DNA of 64,000 nt. Source: Chloroflexota bacterium. GTDB taxonomy: Bacteria; Chloroflexota; Anaerolineae; Anaerolineales; Villigracilaceae. Location of the stretch: NCBI GenBank assembly GCA_016235445.1, contig JACRLB010000007.1, positions 152,339-216,338 on the forward strand, read 5' to 3'. Positions 35,642 through 43,911 of the stretch are shown in pieces. A program made the position numbers and the translations under genes. How positions within the stretch are numbered: the first letter of the stretch is position 1; each line of letters starts with the position of its first letter. The notes below the pieces were generated by a model. The model was not told the origin of the DNA and searched no databases. It was given only the letters and a program-made list of their open reading frames with translations.

Positions 35642-36978
35642 AATGTATATCCACTATTGCATCTATGAAATCAAAGCCCATGAAAATATCTTATATTCTT
35701 AAGTATAACTCTGCACTTATCGTATTCCTCTCTACCTTTGCTCTTTATGGATTCAGCACCGGCATAAAGATTACAGAACAATCCAAGACCCCACAATACG
35801 TCTACCTTGCCTATTCATTCCTGCATGGCCATACTGACCTTGTCACCCTACCCGAAAGTAATTACGATCTCATTCTATTTGAAGATAAATGGTATGTTCC
35901 TGGAGGCATCACCCCTGCTCTGTTGTTGGTACCCTTCGTGATCTTGTTTGGAAAAACGTTCAGCGATGTTCTGTTTGGCGTTTTAATCGGCGCCGTAAAC
36001 GCTACCCTGATGAATTTCTTTCTAGGTGACTTTGTGGAAAGACCATCCACAAGGTTCTGGCTGATCGTCGTATTTTCCCTTGGCACCGCCCACTGGTGGC
36101 TTTCAAGCATGGGGTCGGTTTGGTTCAATGCACAGCTTGTAGCCCTATTATTCATGATCTTGTATGCTCGGGGGGTGGTTCGAAATAAGCCCTGGCTCGC
36201 TGGGCTGTGGCTTGGGCTTGCGTTTCTTGCCCGTCCCCCAACCATATTTTCTGCGTTGTTCTATTTTATATTTATCCTATATCAGGAACGCGCCATCCAA
36301 TCCATTCTGAAAAAAATGATTCCTTTCAGCTTTATGTTGGCGGGATGCATAGCGGTCATGTTGACGTACAATCAACTACGATTTGGAAACCCATTGGATT
36401 TTGGCTATGGCTACGTGCGCGGAACAAACGCATTGATTCAAACCTTTGCCCGCAGCGGCGGCTTCAATGTTCAATATATGTCGTGCAATATTTATGTGTC
36501 CCTTTTTGGAATGCCAAACCTAGATTTGAACCCGTTGCCAAGCGTTAATGAAGCCTGTCCCTACCTTGAGCCAATTAGCCACGAATTTGGGAAGCTTTCC
36601 AATTTTTTCAACCCACTTGGGATGAGCTTTTTCCTTGCTAGCCCCATCTTTTTACTAATCTTCCGCGCCAAACTACGCGATAGTTTTGTTATCCCTGCCT
36701 GGGCCGGGATTATTGGTATTTTAATCCCACTTTGGATGTACCATACGACAGGCTGGGTGCAGTTTGGATATCGTTACACAACGGACTTCATGGTTTTTCT
36801 CTTCATCCTTCTTGCCAGCGCCATTAAACAAATGGGATGGCTGGAAAAGGTATTGATTGGATTGTCTGTGCTCATGGGTGGGGTAGGTGTCTACTTAATG
36901 TATTACATGACCTTCGAACTTGTTTGGCAAGAAATGTTTATTGATCTTGTGCGAAAAATCTATCACTTTGTATTTTGA
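35638..36978 (+). CDS. GT-C-like multi-pass membrane protein, AT-rich
   Basis: The protein is about 446 residues, with ten or so transmembrane segments and a first extracytoplasmic loop holding ITEQSKTPQYVYLAYSFLHG. It resembles family-39/87-type membrane glycosyltransferases that use lipid-linked sugars. The frame begins at a GTG overlapping the rel stop; ATGs at 35665 or 35680 are alternatives. Base composition is visibly more AT-rich than the flanking genes, as in the next gene, suggesting acquisition. The substrate is unknown. Confidence 0.6.
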   Translation: MKCISTIASMKSKPMKISYILKYNSALIVFLSTFALYGFSTGIKITEQSKTPQYVYLAYSFLHGHTDLVTLPESNYDLILFEDKWYVPGGITPALLLVPFVILFGKTFSDVLFGVLIGAVNATLMNFFLGDFVERPSTRFWLIVVFSLGTAHWWLSSMGSVWFNAQLVALLFMILYARGVVRNKPWLAGLWLGLAFLARPPTIFSALFYFIFILYQERAIQSILKKMIPFSFMLAGCIAVMLTYNQLRFGNPLDFGYGYVRGTNALIQTFARSGGFNVQYMSCNIYVSLFGMPNLDLNPLPSVNEACPYLEPISHEFGKLSNFFNPLGMSFFLASPIFLLIFRAKLRDSFVIPAWAGIIGILIPLWMYHTTGWVQFGYRYTTDFMVFLFILLASAIKQMGWLEKVLIGLSVLMGGVGVYLMYYMTFELVWQEMFIDLVRKIYHFVF

Positions 36979-37051
36979 TATATCTGATGACTGAGTAGTC
37001 ATGAAGCCGCATACCGAAGCACACTTCAACAAGGGACTTTGAGCTATCACC

Positions 37052-38800
37052 ATGAGACTAAAAAAAGACAATACTATCAATATCATAATCGTTCTGCTGA
37101 TCTTTTCGGCAGTTGTTCTGCGAATAGTGGCAATACCCAACTCAAACCCTGATATGGTGGTATACAACCTGCCCTGGTATCAGGAATTACACGAAAGAGG
37201 AATCGACAAGGCGCTAGGGACAAATTTCTCCAACTATACACCGCCTTATACATATCTTCTCGCGCTTGCCACCTTCACATACGGGCTTATCTCACCGCTT
37301 ACCGCAATTAAACTCATTCCCATTTGCTTTGATTTACTTGGTGTAATCTTCGTATATAAGATCGTCAAACTAAAATATCAACACGGAAACTTACCTCCAC
37401 TTGCGGCGGCAATCTACTTTGCCGCGCCTACCGTTATTTTGAACAGCGCTTATTGGGGTCAGGCTGATTCGATCTACACTTCCGCATTGCTGGTCTGCTT
37501 ATATTTTCTAATGACAGAAAAACCACTCTTTTCCATGCTGGCACTTGGAGCGGCGTTCTCAGTCAAAGCACAGGCTGTTTTTTTGCTGCCGTTCCTCGGG
37601 GTGATGGCTCTTCGAAAAAGAATCCATTGGCTGTATCTTGGTGTCGCCCCACTCATATACTTGATTGCCATTTTACCCGTTGTGCTATTAGGCAGGCCGT
37701 TCGCCGATGCGTTGTTGATTTATGCAAGACAATCAGACACCTTTAACCTGCTCTCAATGAACGCGCCAAACATTTATAATCTTTTCCGGCGTGAGTGGTA
37801 TTCGATCGTCCTACCGTTCGGTTTTGCAATTACGGTCGTGGCGACGCTTGTCTGGATGTACACAACCTGGCAGGCAACAGCAGAATTGAGTGGCAAATAC
37901 ATCATCCTCATCGCATTCATCTCAACGGCATTGATTCCCTACCTCCTGCCCAAAATGCATGATCGTTATTTCTATCCAGCCGATGTGTTCTCCATATTGC
38001 TCGCGTTTTACTGGCCTTCCTTATGGTTCATGCCCATCTTGTACCAACTCAGCTCTGGCGGGGCAATCTCGGTATTTCTTTTCAACACCAACTCATTGTT
38101 CCCAACGTATGGCTTTCTGTTGAACACCCTTGCAATTGCGATTGCCTTGCGAACCCAGCGGACCATTGAACATCGCGAGGTGACAAACCAAGCCATTTCA
38201 TCTGTGCTTCCATGGCTGGCGGCAATCCTAGTGCAAATTGTGCTCTTTGGCCTCAGCTTAAACTTTTTACTCACACCTTCCTTCATTCGCATTGAATATG
38301 CAATGCCGTACATGTCCAAAACAACCAGCCTGACCAAATCAGAACGGTTCCAACAGGCTTTGCAAACCGTGGTTTATCTTGGCAGCGATCAGGGAACTCG
38401 GTTTTTAAAAAGGCTGAAATTCGACAACAACATACCTGTTTTTAACGGCCACGAAATTGCCCTGTTGGATGAAGCAAAGAAATCAATACAAAACGCAATG
38501 GCGATCTGGTATATATCCCTGGCCATTGGTGTCAGTTTAAGTTTACTTGCCTGGGCTGAAAATTGGCTTCCCAGGCTTTGTTACGGAATCAGTCGCGGTG
38601 GCTGGCTCGCCATGGGATTGTCGATCATCCTAGGGCTTACAGTTATTATCAACCCAACTAGCCCTATTGAAAGTATTCAATCCATTGACACGCTCTTGCA
38701 ATTATTTCCAGCCGTTTTCTGGCGGGATTCATTTTTATTTTTATGCCTATTTACAGGCGGAAGTGGTTTTCTTTTAACAAGAATACAAAACGGGGTGTAA
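37052..38800 (+). CDS. GT-C-like polyprenol-phosphate-sugar transferase, AT-rich
   Basis: The 582-residue integral membrane protein has twelve or more helices. Early loop NSNPDMVVYNLPWYQEL, then AYWGQADSIYT (about 140) and LLPKMHDRYFYPADV (about 305), are features of GT-C mannosyltransferase-like proteins. The acidic residue in the first loop is a candidate catalytic base. It lies 73 bp after the preceding GT-C gene and shares its lower GC. A DPM1-like donor-making enzyme is encoded at 20801-21541. Confidence 0.7.
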   Translation: MRLKKDNTINIIIVLLIFSAVVLRIVAIPNSNPDMVVYNLPWYQELHERGIDKALGTNFSNYTPPYTYLLALATFTYGLISPLTAIKLIPICFDLLGVIFVYKIVKLKYQHGNLPPLAAAIYFAAPTVILNSAYWGQADSIYTSALLVCLYFLMTEKPLFSMLALGAAFSVKAQAVFLLPFLGVMALRKRIHWLYLGVAPLIYLIAILPVVLLGRPFADALLIYARQSDTFNLLSMNAPNIYNLFRREWYSIVLPFGFAITVVATLVWMYTTWQATAELSGKYIILIAFISTALIPYLLPKMHDRYFYPADVFSILLAFYWPSLWFMPILYQLSSGGAISVFLFNTNSLFPTYGFLLNTLAIAIALRTQRTIEHREVTNQAISSVLPWLAAILVQIVLFGLSLNFLLTPSFIRIEYAMPYMSKTTSLTKSERFQQALQTVVYLGSDQGTRFLKRLKFDNNIPVFNGHEIALLDEAKKSIQNAMAIWYISLAIGVSLSLLAWAENWLPRLCYGISRGGWLAMGLSIILGLTVIINPTSPIESIQSIDTLLQLFPAVFWRDSFLFLCLFTGGSGFLLTRIQNGV

Positions 38801-38856
38801 GGGCGTTTTTGGTCTCCAGATTGATTTGAATGCGTTATAATCCCGCCGATTTCAAC

Positions 38857-40089
38857 ATGTTATCTGTAACCGAAGCGCGTGAGCGCATCCTTTCACATTT
38901 TCAAACGACTGCAACAGAAGTCATTTCTCTGGCGGCGTGCGCCAACCGCATCCTGGCAGTGGATATTTCCACCGCGTACGATTTCCCCCTCTTCGACAAT
39001 TCAGCCATGGATGGATTTGCCATCCGCGCAGAAGATACCTCACCCGTGACCCTTCGACAGGCTCAGGGCGGCGCCTTGCGCGTGGTCGCAGACATCCCGG
39101 CAGGTTCCACGCCGAGTGTGACTCTCCAACCCGGTGAAGCCGCGCGGATAATGACGGGCGCGCAATTGCCCGCAGGCGCAAATGCCGTCATCCCCGTGGA
39201 AGACACAGATTTTCACAACCGTGAAGCGGGCACATCCGCCCCAAAAACCGTCTCATTTACAAAGGTTATCGAAGCGGGAGAGAACGTCCGCCCGCGAGGC
39301 ATGGATATTCGAGCTGGCGAAGTGGTTTTGAAAAAGGGGCAAACCCTCAAGCCGCAAGGTTTGGGTCTGCTGGCGATGCTTGGAATTTCAAATGTGCAGG
39401 TGTATAAAAAGCCGCGCGTGGCATTGCTCTCTTCTGGAGATGAATTGCTCGAAGTGGACGCTCCGCTTGAATCGGGCAAGATTCGCGATTCGAATTCGTA
39501 TACGCTGGCGGCGTCCATCGAGAGCGCAGGCGGTGAAGTTCTGCGGCTGGGCGTGGCAAAAGACACACGCGAATCAGTGGAAGAGCTTTTTCAAAAAGCC
39601 CTCCGCGAGGATGTGGATTTCATTCTCTCGTCTGCGGGCGTGAGCGTGGGCGCGTTTGACTATGTGAAGGAAGTTGTGGAAGCCAATGGCTCATTAAATT
39701 TTTGGCGGGTCAACATGCGCCCGGGCAAGCCGCTGGCTTTCGGAAAATATTTCGACAGGCAATTCATCGGTCTGCCTGGCAACCCTGTTTCGGCATTCGT
39801 TGGGTTCGAGGTTTTCGTGCGTCCCGTGCTCGAGCGGCTGAGCGGCCAATTGGACGGAGGCAGGCGTCGGGTTAAAGTTAGAAGCGTGGAGGAGGTCGAA
39901 TCCGATGGGCGGGAAAGTTATCTGCGGGCAAAAATCCACGAAAAAAATGGCGTTCTCTCCGCCCGTTTGACGGGGCATCAGGGATCTGGAAATTTGCTTT
40001 CGTTGGTGCAGGCGGATGCTTTACTTATTATCCCCGCTGGTGTAAAATGCGTGCCTGCTGGTCAGGAAATAGAGGCTCTACTACTGTGA
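38857..40089 (+). CDS. moeA: Molybdopterin molybdenumtransferase MoeA
   Basis: The 410-residue protein starts at the ATG at 38857. A TATAAT (38836-38841) lies 15 bp upstream. MoeA landmarks are all present: FDNSAMDGFAI (about 44-54), IPAGS, GEAARIMTGAQLPAGA, GDELLE, SAGVSVGAFDYVKEV and LPGNPVSAFVGFEVF. It inserts Mo or W into adenylylated molybdopterin. After SPVTLR (about 65) there is an eight-residue insertion (RQAQGGAL) encoded by a dispersed CCTTCGACAGGCTCAGG repeat. The context with AOR suggests a tungsten role. Confidence 0.94.
   Translation: MLSVTEARERILSHFQTTATEVISLAACANRILAVDISTAYDFPLFDNSAMDGFAIRAEDTSPVTLRQAQGGALRVVADIPAGSTPSVTLQPGEAARIMTGAQLPAGANAVIPVEDTDFHNREAGTSAPKTVSFTKVIEAGENVRPRGMDIRAGEVVLKKGQTLKPQGLGLLAMLGISNVQVYKKPRVALLSSGDELLEVDAPLESGKIRDSNSYTLAASIESAGGEVLRLGVAKDTRESVEELFQKALREDVDFILSSAGVSVGAFDYVKEVVEANGSLNFWRVNMRPGKPLAFGKYFDRQFIGLPGNPVSAFVGFEVFVRPVLERLSGQLDGGRRRVKVRSVEEVESDGRESYLRAKIHEKNGVLSARLTGHQGSGNLLSLVQADALLIIPAGVKCVPAGQEIEALLL
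39050..39070. repeat. CCTTCGACAGGCTCAGG repeat inside moeA
   Basis: The CCTTCGAC...GGCTCAGG unit lies within the coding frame of moeA and supplies extra residues in domain I. The same core recurs at 40769-40810 and 43849-43892 in intergenic DNA. Confidence 0.7.
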
Positions 40090-40095
40090 GGAAGC

Positions 40096-40524
40096 ATGGA
40101 TAAATGGCTGTATCGCGCATCGCTTGCGCTCGTTATCATCGGTTTGCTTGTTTCGATTTATATGACCATCTACAAGGTTACATCCAACGACAGCATGTGC
40201 CTGGGTTCCGGCGATTGCTCCACTGTGAACGCGAGCCGCTATTCGGAAGTAAATAAGTTCCCAGTGGCGGCCATTGGCATTCTTGGCTATGCGGCGATCC
40301 TCGGGACGCTTTTGTTCGAAAAGCGCAATACTTTCTTCAAACAAAACGGCACGTTGATGATCTTCGGCATGGCGCTGACGGGTTTTATTTTTACCGTCTG
40401 GCTGGTCTATGTGGAGATCGCGCTGTTGAAAGCCATCTGCCCGTTCTGTGTCACATCACAGGTTGCCATGACGCTCATTTTCGTCCTTGCCGTCATGCGC
40501 CTGGTAAAAAACCCCCAATCATAG
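40096..40524 (+). CDS. VKOR-family membrane oxidoreductase
   Basis: The 142-residue protein has four transmembrane helices, the loop cysteines Cys35 and Cys41 (MCLGSGDCSTV), and the redox CxxC Cys115/Cys118 (ICPFC). Bacterial VKOR homologues reoxidise a DsbA-like partner using quinone, supporting disulfide formation outside the membrane. No thioredoxin-fold partner is fused or adjacent, so the DsbA is elsewhere. It starts 6 bp after moeA and has an acidic Cys protein gene right after it. Confidence 0.88.
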   Translation: MDKWLYRASLALVIIGLLVSIYMTIYKVTSNDSMCLGSGDCSTVNASRYSEVNKFPVAAIGILGYAAILGTLLFEKRNTFFKQNGTLMIFGMALTGFIFTVWLVYVEIALLKAICPFCVTSQVAMTLIFVLAVMRLVKNPQS

Positions 40525-40536
40525 GAGGAAGTGAAA

Positions 40537-40767
40537 ATGCCCCGTATTAAGTGTCACTACGCAGATTGTGTGTTCGTTGATGAAGGTTATTGTTCCGCCG
40601 CCGCAGTGGAGCTGGACCCGGACACCGGCTGTGCCACCTATTCGCCATCAGACGCCGCTGTTGTCAAAGAAGACGACTGGGACGAAGATGAAGAATCAGG
40701 GGAATGGGAAGATGAGGAATCTGATGAAGATGATGATGAGTGGCTCGAAGATGAGGATGAGTTCTAA
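40537..40767 (+). CDS. Small Cys/acidic protein (DUF1540-like)
   Basis: The protein is 76 residues from the ATG at 40537, with AGGAGG 8 bp upstream. Four cysteines (C6, C11, C19, C32) in the first 35 residues resemble the small DUF1540-type zinc-binding motif. The second half is almost entirely Asp/Glu with three Trp. It may be a metal-binding or anionic adaptor protein; the role is unknown. It follows the VKOR gene by 12 bp. Two 21-bp tandem repeats begin right after the stop. Confidence 0.6.
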   Translation: MPRIKCHYADCVFVDEGYCSAAAVELDPDTGCATYSPSDAAVVKEDDWDEDEESGEWEDEESDEDDDEWLEDEDEF

Positions 40768-40768
40768 T

Positions 40769-40810
40769 CCTTCGACACGGCTCAGGACGCCTTCGACACG
40801 GCTCAGGACG
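40769..40810. repeat. Tandem 21-bp CCTTCGACACGGCTCAGGACG units
   Basis: Two perfect 21-bp copies lie head to tail (40769-40789 and 40790-40810), immediately after the acidic protein gene. They match the core of the moeA-internal repeat and the one at 43849. Confidence 0.9.
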
Positions 40811-40845
40811 CCTCCGCTTCATTCCTACCTGAAAATTGATTCTGT

Positions 40846-40880
40846 AAAAAAAGCCTTCTCTGCGCGAGAAGGCTTTTTTT
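40846..40880. terminator. Strong bidirectional terminator
   Basis: AAAAAAAGCCTTCTC (40846-40860) and its perfect complement (40866-40880) form a 15-bp stem with loop TGCGC and A/T tracts on both sides. It serves the moeA-VKOR operon and possibly the convergent RNA methyltransferase gene. Confidence 0.9.
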
Positions 40881-40889
40881 ATTCGGACT

Positions 40890-40935
40890 GCGGACTTTAG
40901 TCCGCTTCTTGCCGAAAACACGGACTAAAATCCGC
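40890..40935. repeat. GCGGACT/AGTCCG palindrome
   Basis: GCGGACTTTAGTCCG (40890-40904) is itself nearly palindromic and pairs with CGGACTAAAATCCGC (40921-40935). It is a short dispersed repeat next to the terminator. Confidence 0.6.
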
Positions 40936-40962
40936 AATCCAACTTTTTTTGCGTAAGTTGAG

Positions 40963-41739
40963 TTACTTAACCAGTTGATACAACAAAACGCCCGCCGCAA
41001 CGGCAAGGTTGAGCGAGCTGACACGTCCCTGCATGGGCAGGGATACGGTCACATCACAGGCGGCGGTTTGCTCTTTTGTGAGTCCCTTTTGCTCGTTGCC
41101 CAGCGCCAACACCCAGGGGATTTGCGGTACGAGGGTCTGATAATCCACGTCTGCTTTGGCGGATGTGCCGATGAGTTGATATTTTCCCTCACGCGCCCAA
41201 CCCAGAAAATCGTTGAATGAAGTTTGGATGATTGGCTTCCAAAACAACGTCCCCATGCTGGCGCGGATCACAGACGGATGATACAGCTCCACGCCGCCAT
41301 CGAGCAGGAAGAGCGCGTCGGCGCCGACCGCATCCAGCGTGCGCAGGATGGTTCCCACATTGCCAGGGTCCTGCGGCGAGACAAGCGCAACGGCGCGGCG
41401 AAATGGTTTGGCATCTTTCAATTGACTCTTTCGCTGGCGGACGATGGCAATAATGCCCTGCGGGTTTTCCTTGTCAGCCAATGATTCCATCACTTGGGCA
41501 GTGACAGGCTGGGGCTTGAAAGAGAAGCGGGTAATCAATTCGTGGGCAAATGGGCTGGTCAGCACCCCCGATGAATATAGGATCGTTTCAACATCCCAGC
41601 CCGCTTCCACGGCTTCGCCCACATGATGAATCCCTTCCACGAGAAATAACCCGCTTTCATTGCGCGCCTTCTTCTGGCGCAACGCGCGCGCCTGTTTGAT
41701 TAGTGGATTGCTCGTGCTGGTAATCAATGGTTTTTGCAT
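40963..41739 (-). CDS. SpoU/TrmH family RNA methyltransferase
   Basis: The 258-residue protein has an N-terminal RNA-binding domain (NPLIKQARALRQKKAR and LVEGIHHV) and a C-terminal SPOUT domain with the three motifs ALVSPQDPGNVGTILRT (about 137-153), LALGNEQKGLT and VSSLNLAVAAGVLLYQ. It is expected to 2'-O-methylate rRNA or tRNA ribose. The exact target (RlmB, TsnR or other) cannot be read. Confidence 0.88.
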   Translation of the reverse strand: MQKPLITSTSNPLIKQARALRQKKARNESGLFLVEGIHHVGEAVEAGWDVETILYSSGVLTSPFAHELITRFSFKPQPVTAQVMESLADKENPQGIIAIVRQRKSQLKDAKPFRRAVALVSPQDPGNVGTILRTLDAVGADALFLLDGGVELYHPSVIRASMGTLFWKPIIQTSFNDFLGWAREGKYQLIGTSAKADVDYQTLVPQIPWVLALGNEQKGLTKEQTAACDVTVSLPMQGRVSSLNLAVAAGVLLYQLVK

Positions 41740-41837
41740 ATCTCCATTGTAAATGATTATTCGGCTGGAACGAAAGCCGCTGAAATTTAATTTTCAACCC
41801 GGGTATACTCAATCATATTTTGAACCGGAGCCTTCTT

Positions 41838-42497
41838 ATGTCTACAATTACCCATCAATCCATGCAAAAAAACTATTGGAATTACGCGCTTTGGCTGGCG
41901 GTCTTTACCATTTTCTACAACATTGCAGAGGGATTGGTGTCGATTGGATTCGGTGTCAGCGACGAATCGCTTGCGCTCTTCGGTTTTGGCGTGGACTCGT
42001 TCATCGAGGTGATGTCTGGCATTGGCATTCTGGTGATGGTAAACCGTATTCGGCAAAACCCTGATACATCTCGCACGCCTTTTGAAATTACCGCCTTGCG
42101 GGTGACAGGCACCGCATTTTATATCCTTGCTGTGGGTCTTGGCCTATCCGCCGTGTATAACATCGTCACCAACCACAAGCCAGAGACAACCCTGCCAGGG
42201 CTGGTGATTTCAATCATTTCGATTGCCATCATGCGGGCTCTGGTGACAGGCAAACGCAAAGTGGGGCGGGCGCTCAACTCCATGCCCATTCTTGCAGACG
42301 CAAACTGTACGATGGTTTGCATTTACATGTCGGTGGTCTTGCTGGTTTCCAGCCTCATCTACCAATTCACCGGCTTTGGTTTTGTAGACAGCCTTGGCGC
42401 GTTGGGGTTGATCTACTTTTCCATCAACGAAGGCCGCGAGTCGTTTGACAAGGCCAAAGGCCTGGAATGTGACTGCGAAGATGAAAATTGCCAGTAG
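41838..42497 (+). CDS. CDF-like cation transporter membrane protein
   Basis: The protein is about 219 residues from the ATG at 41838, with five to six helices. It has an acidic F-G-x-D-S-x-I-E segment in helix 2 (LFGFGVDSFIEV), DANCTMVCIYMS in the second half, and a Cys/acidic tail (LECDCEDENC). It resembles cation-diffusion-facilitator transmembrane domains lacking the usual cytoplasmic domain. The terminal CxCxxxxC tail may bind the metal. The ion is unknown. Confidence 0.72.
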   Translation: MSTITHQSMQKNYWNYALWLAVFTIFYNIAEGLVSIGFGVSDESLALFGFGVDSFIEVMSGIGILVMVNRIRQNPDTSRTPFEITALRVTGTAFYILAVGLGLSAVYNIVTNHKPETTLPGLVISIISIAIMRALVTGKRKVGRALNSMPILADANCTMVCIYMSVVLLVSSLIYQFTGFGFVDSLGALGLIYFSINEGRESFDKAKGLECDCEDENCQ

Positions 42498-42499
42498 TT

Positions 42500-42512
42500 T
42501 ATAATTATCTGC
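42500..42512 (+). promoter_or_regulatory. -10 element 7 bp before G5/3D gene
   Basis: TATAAT (42500-42505) ends 7 bp before the ATG at 42513, overlapping the end of the upstream gene region. There is no room for a ribosome binding site, so the transcript appears leaderless. Confidence 0.5.
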
Positions 42513-43733
42513 ATGAAACTTTTTCGCTGGCTGGCATTTTCGCTGATTCTGTTTTTGTTTTCATGCCAGTCAAATTCCCCTCGACCCATTACCATCCTTG
42601 ACGGCGAGACAATCCTCTCCGTCAACTCCAGCCTGAGAACGCCGTTGCTGATTCTGACCGAGGCGGGCATCAGGTTGCAGGCCACAGACCGCGTATTGGT
42701 CAATGGAATTCCTCTCGCGTTGGATCAACCCATCACGACGAATGATCCAATTCAATTGCAATTGCGCCGCACGGTCTCGCTCACCCTCGTCACCCCGCAA
42801 GGCGAACAAACGCTTCAAACTTCCGCGCTGACGGTGGGGCAGGCTTTGAGTGAAGCAGGGCTTTCACTCAGTGTGAACGACCTGGTCAACCCGCCCGTTG
42901 AAACTGCCGTCACCGACTCGATGACCGTGACCTATTCTCCCGCGCGGGATTTGGTCATCACATCTGGTGAGGATGCGATCAACATCCGCTCTGCCGCAGG
43001 GACGGTTGGCTCTGCTCTTGCCGAGGCTGGGATTCCGCTGACAGGGTTGGATACCAGCCGTCCGCTTGAGAGCGAAGCGCCGCCCGCAGATGGGCAAATC
43101 CGCGTGACGCGAGTCTACGTATCCATCAGCATGGCCTTGAAGTCCATCCCGTTTGAAAAGCAAGCGATTGATTCAGTGGATGTGCCGTTTGGGCAGGAGG
43201 AGATCATCCAGCCTGGCGTGAATGGACTCGCGATGGCGCGCACGCGCATCCGCTATGAAAATGGAATTGAAGTAAGCCGCGCAACGGAAGATGAAACCGT
43301 CCTGCGCGAGCCGCAAAAACAGATCGTGGCAAGCGGAACGAAAATTGTGCTTGCGCCTGTGGGCGGCAACATCCCCTACGAATATTGGTTCGCCACGGAA
43401 ATGTACGCATCCTGGTATTCGCCTTGCAATTCAGGCACGGGCAGTTGCTCGTACGGAACCGCCAGCGGCGCGCCCGCAGGCTATGGCATTGTGGCAGTGG
43501 ATTATTCGATCTATTCGTACCTGGCTGGCATGAAGGTCTATATCCCCGGCTACGGAACTGCCACCATTGGCGACACAGGCGGCGGGCCGATCATCGAAAC
43601 GGCGTTCGGCGTGCCGCGCACAAAATGGATCGACCTGGGCTACAACGACAACGCCATCGGCGGACTCTCCGGCTGGGTGACGGTTTACTTCCTCGCGCCT
43701 GCGCCAGCGGAGATTCCATATTTTTTGAAGTAA
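42513..43733 (+). CDS. DUF348/G5/3D-domain lipoprotein (YabE-like)
   Basis: The 406-residue protein has a signal peptide and lipobox LFSCQ. Three ubiquitin-like DUF348 repeats follow (about 25-200, each with a V-x-x-A-L-x-E-A-G pattern), then a G5 domain (about 205-280, with IRYENGIEVSRATEDETVL). A C-terminal 3D domain has YGTASG, GIVAVD, YIPGYG and IGDTGG with its conserved aspartates. This is the YabE/Rpf-type peptidoglycan-active layout, so a lytic transglycosylase-like cell-wall role is likely. Transcription appears leaderless. Confidence 0.9.
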   Translation: MKLFRWLAFSLILFLFSCQSNSPRPITILDGETILSVNSSLRTPLLILTEAGIRLQATDRVLVNGIPLALDQPITTNDPIQLQLRRTVSLTLVTPQGEQTLQTSALTVGQALSEAGLSLSVNDLVNPPVETAVTDSMTVTYSPARDLVITSGEDAINIRSAAGTVGSALAEAGIPLTGLDTSRPLESEAPPADGQIRVTRVYVSISMALKSIPFEKQAIDSVDVPFGQEEIIQPGVNGLAMARTRIRYENGIEVSRATEDETVLREPQKQIVASGTKIVLAPVGGNIPYEYWFATEMYASWYSPCNSGTGSCSYGTASGAPAGYGIVAVDYSIYSYLAGMKVYIPGYGTATIGDTGGGPIIETAFGVPRTKWIDLGYNDNAIGGLSGWVTVYFLAPAPAEIPYFLK

Positions 43734-43734
43734 G

Positions 43735-43905
43735 CAGTTTCGTCCTCCCGAAGGATATCGGGACGATGTGAGCGGAATGACGAGTGATTTTCGAGGAATG
43801 AAGTCGAAGGACGAGTTGATGTAAAAAATGCTGTCTTTTACATCCCTGTCCTTCGACTGCGCCGCGAAAAGCACGCGGCTCCGCTCAGGACGAAAATAAA
43901 TTTAA
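43735..43905. repeat. Compound intergenic repeat
   Basis: This block has a CGTCCTCCCGAAGGATATCGGGACGAT hairpin (CGTCC/GGACG arms). It is followed by GAAGTCGAAGGACGA (43800-43814) and TCCTTCGACTGCGCC...GCTCAGGACGA (43849-43892). The latter is an expanded version of the CCTTCGAC...GCTCAGGACG family with an inner GCCGCG/CGCGGC hairpin. Confidence 0.75.
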
Positions 43906-43911
43906 ACTAAA

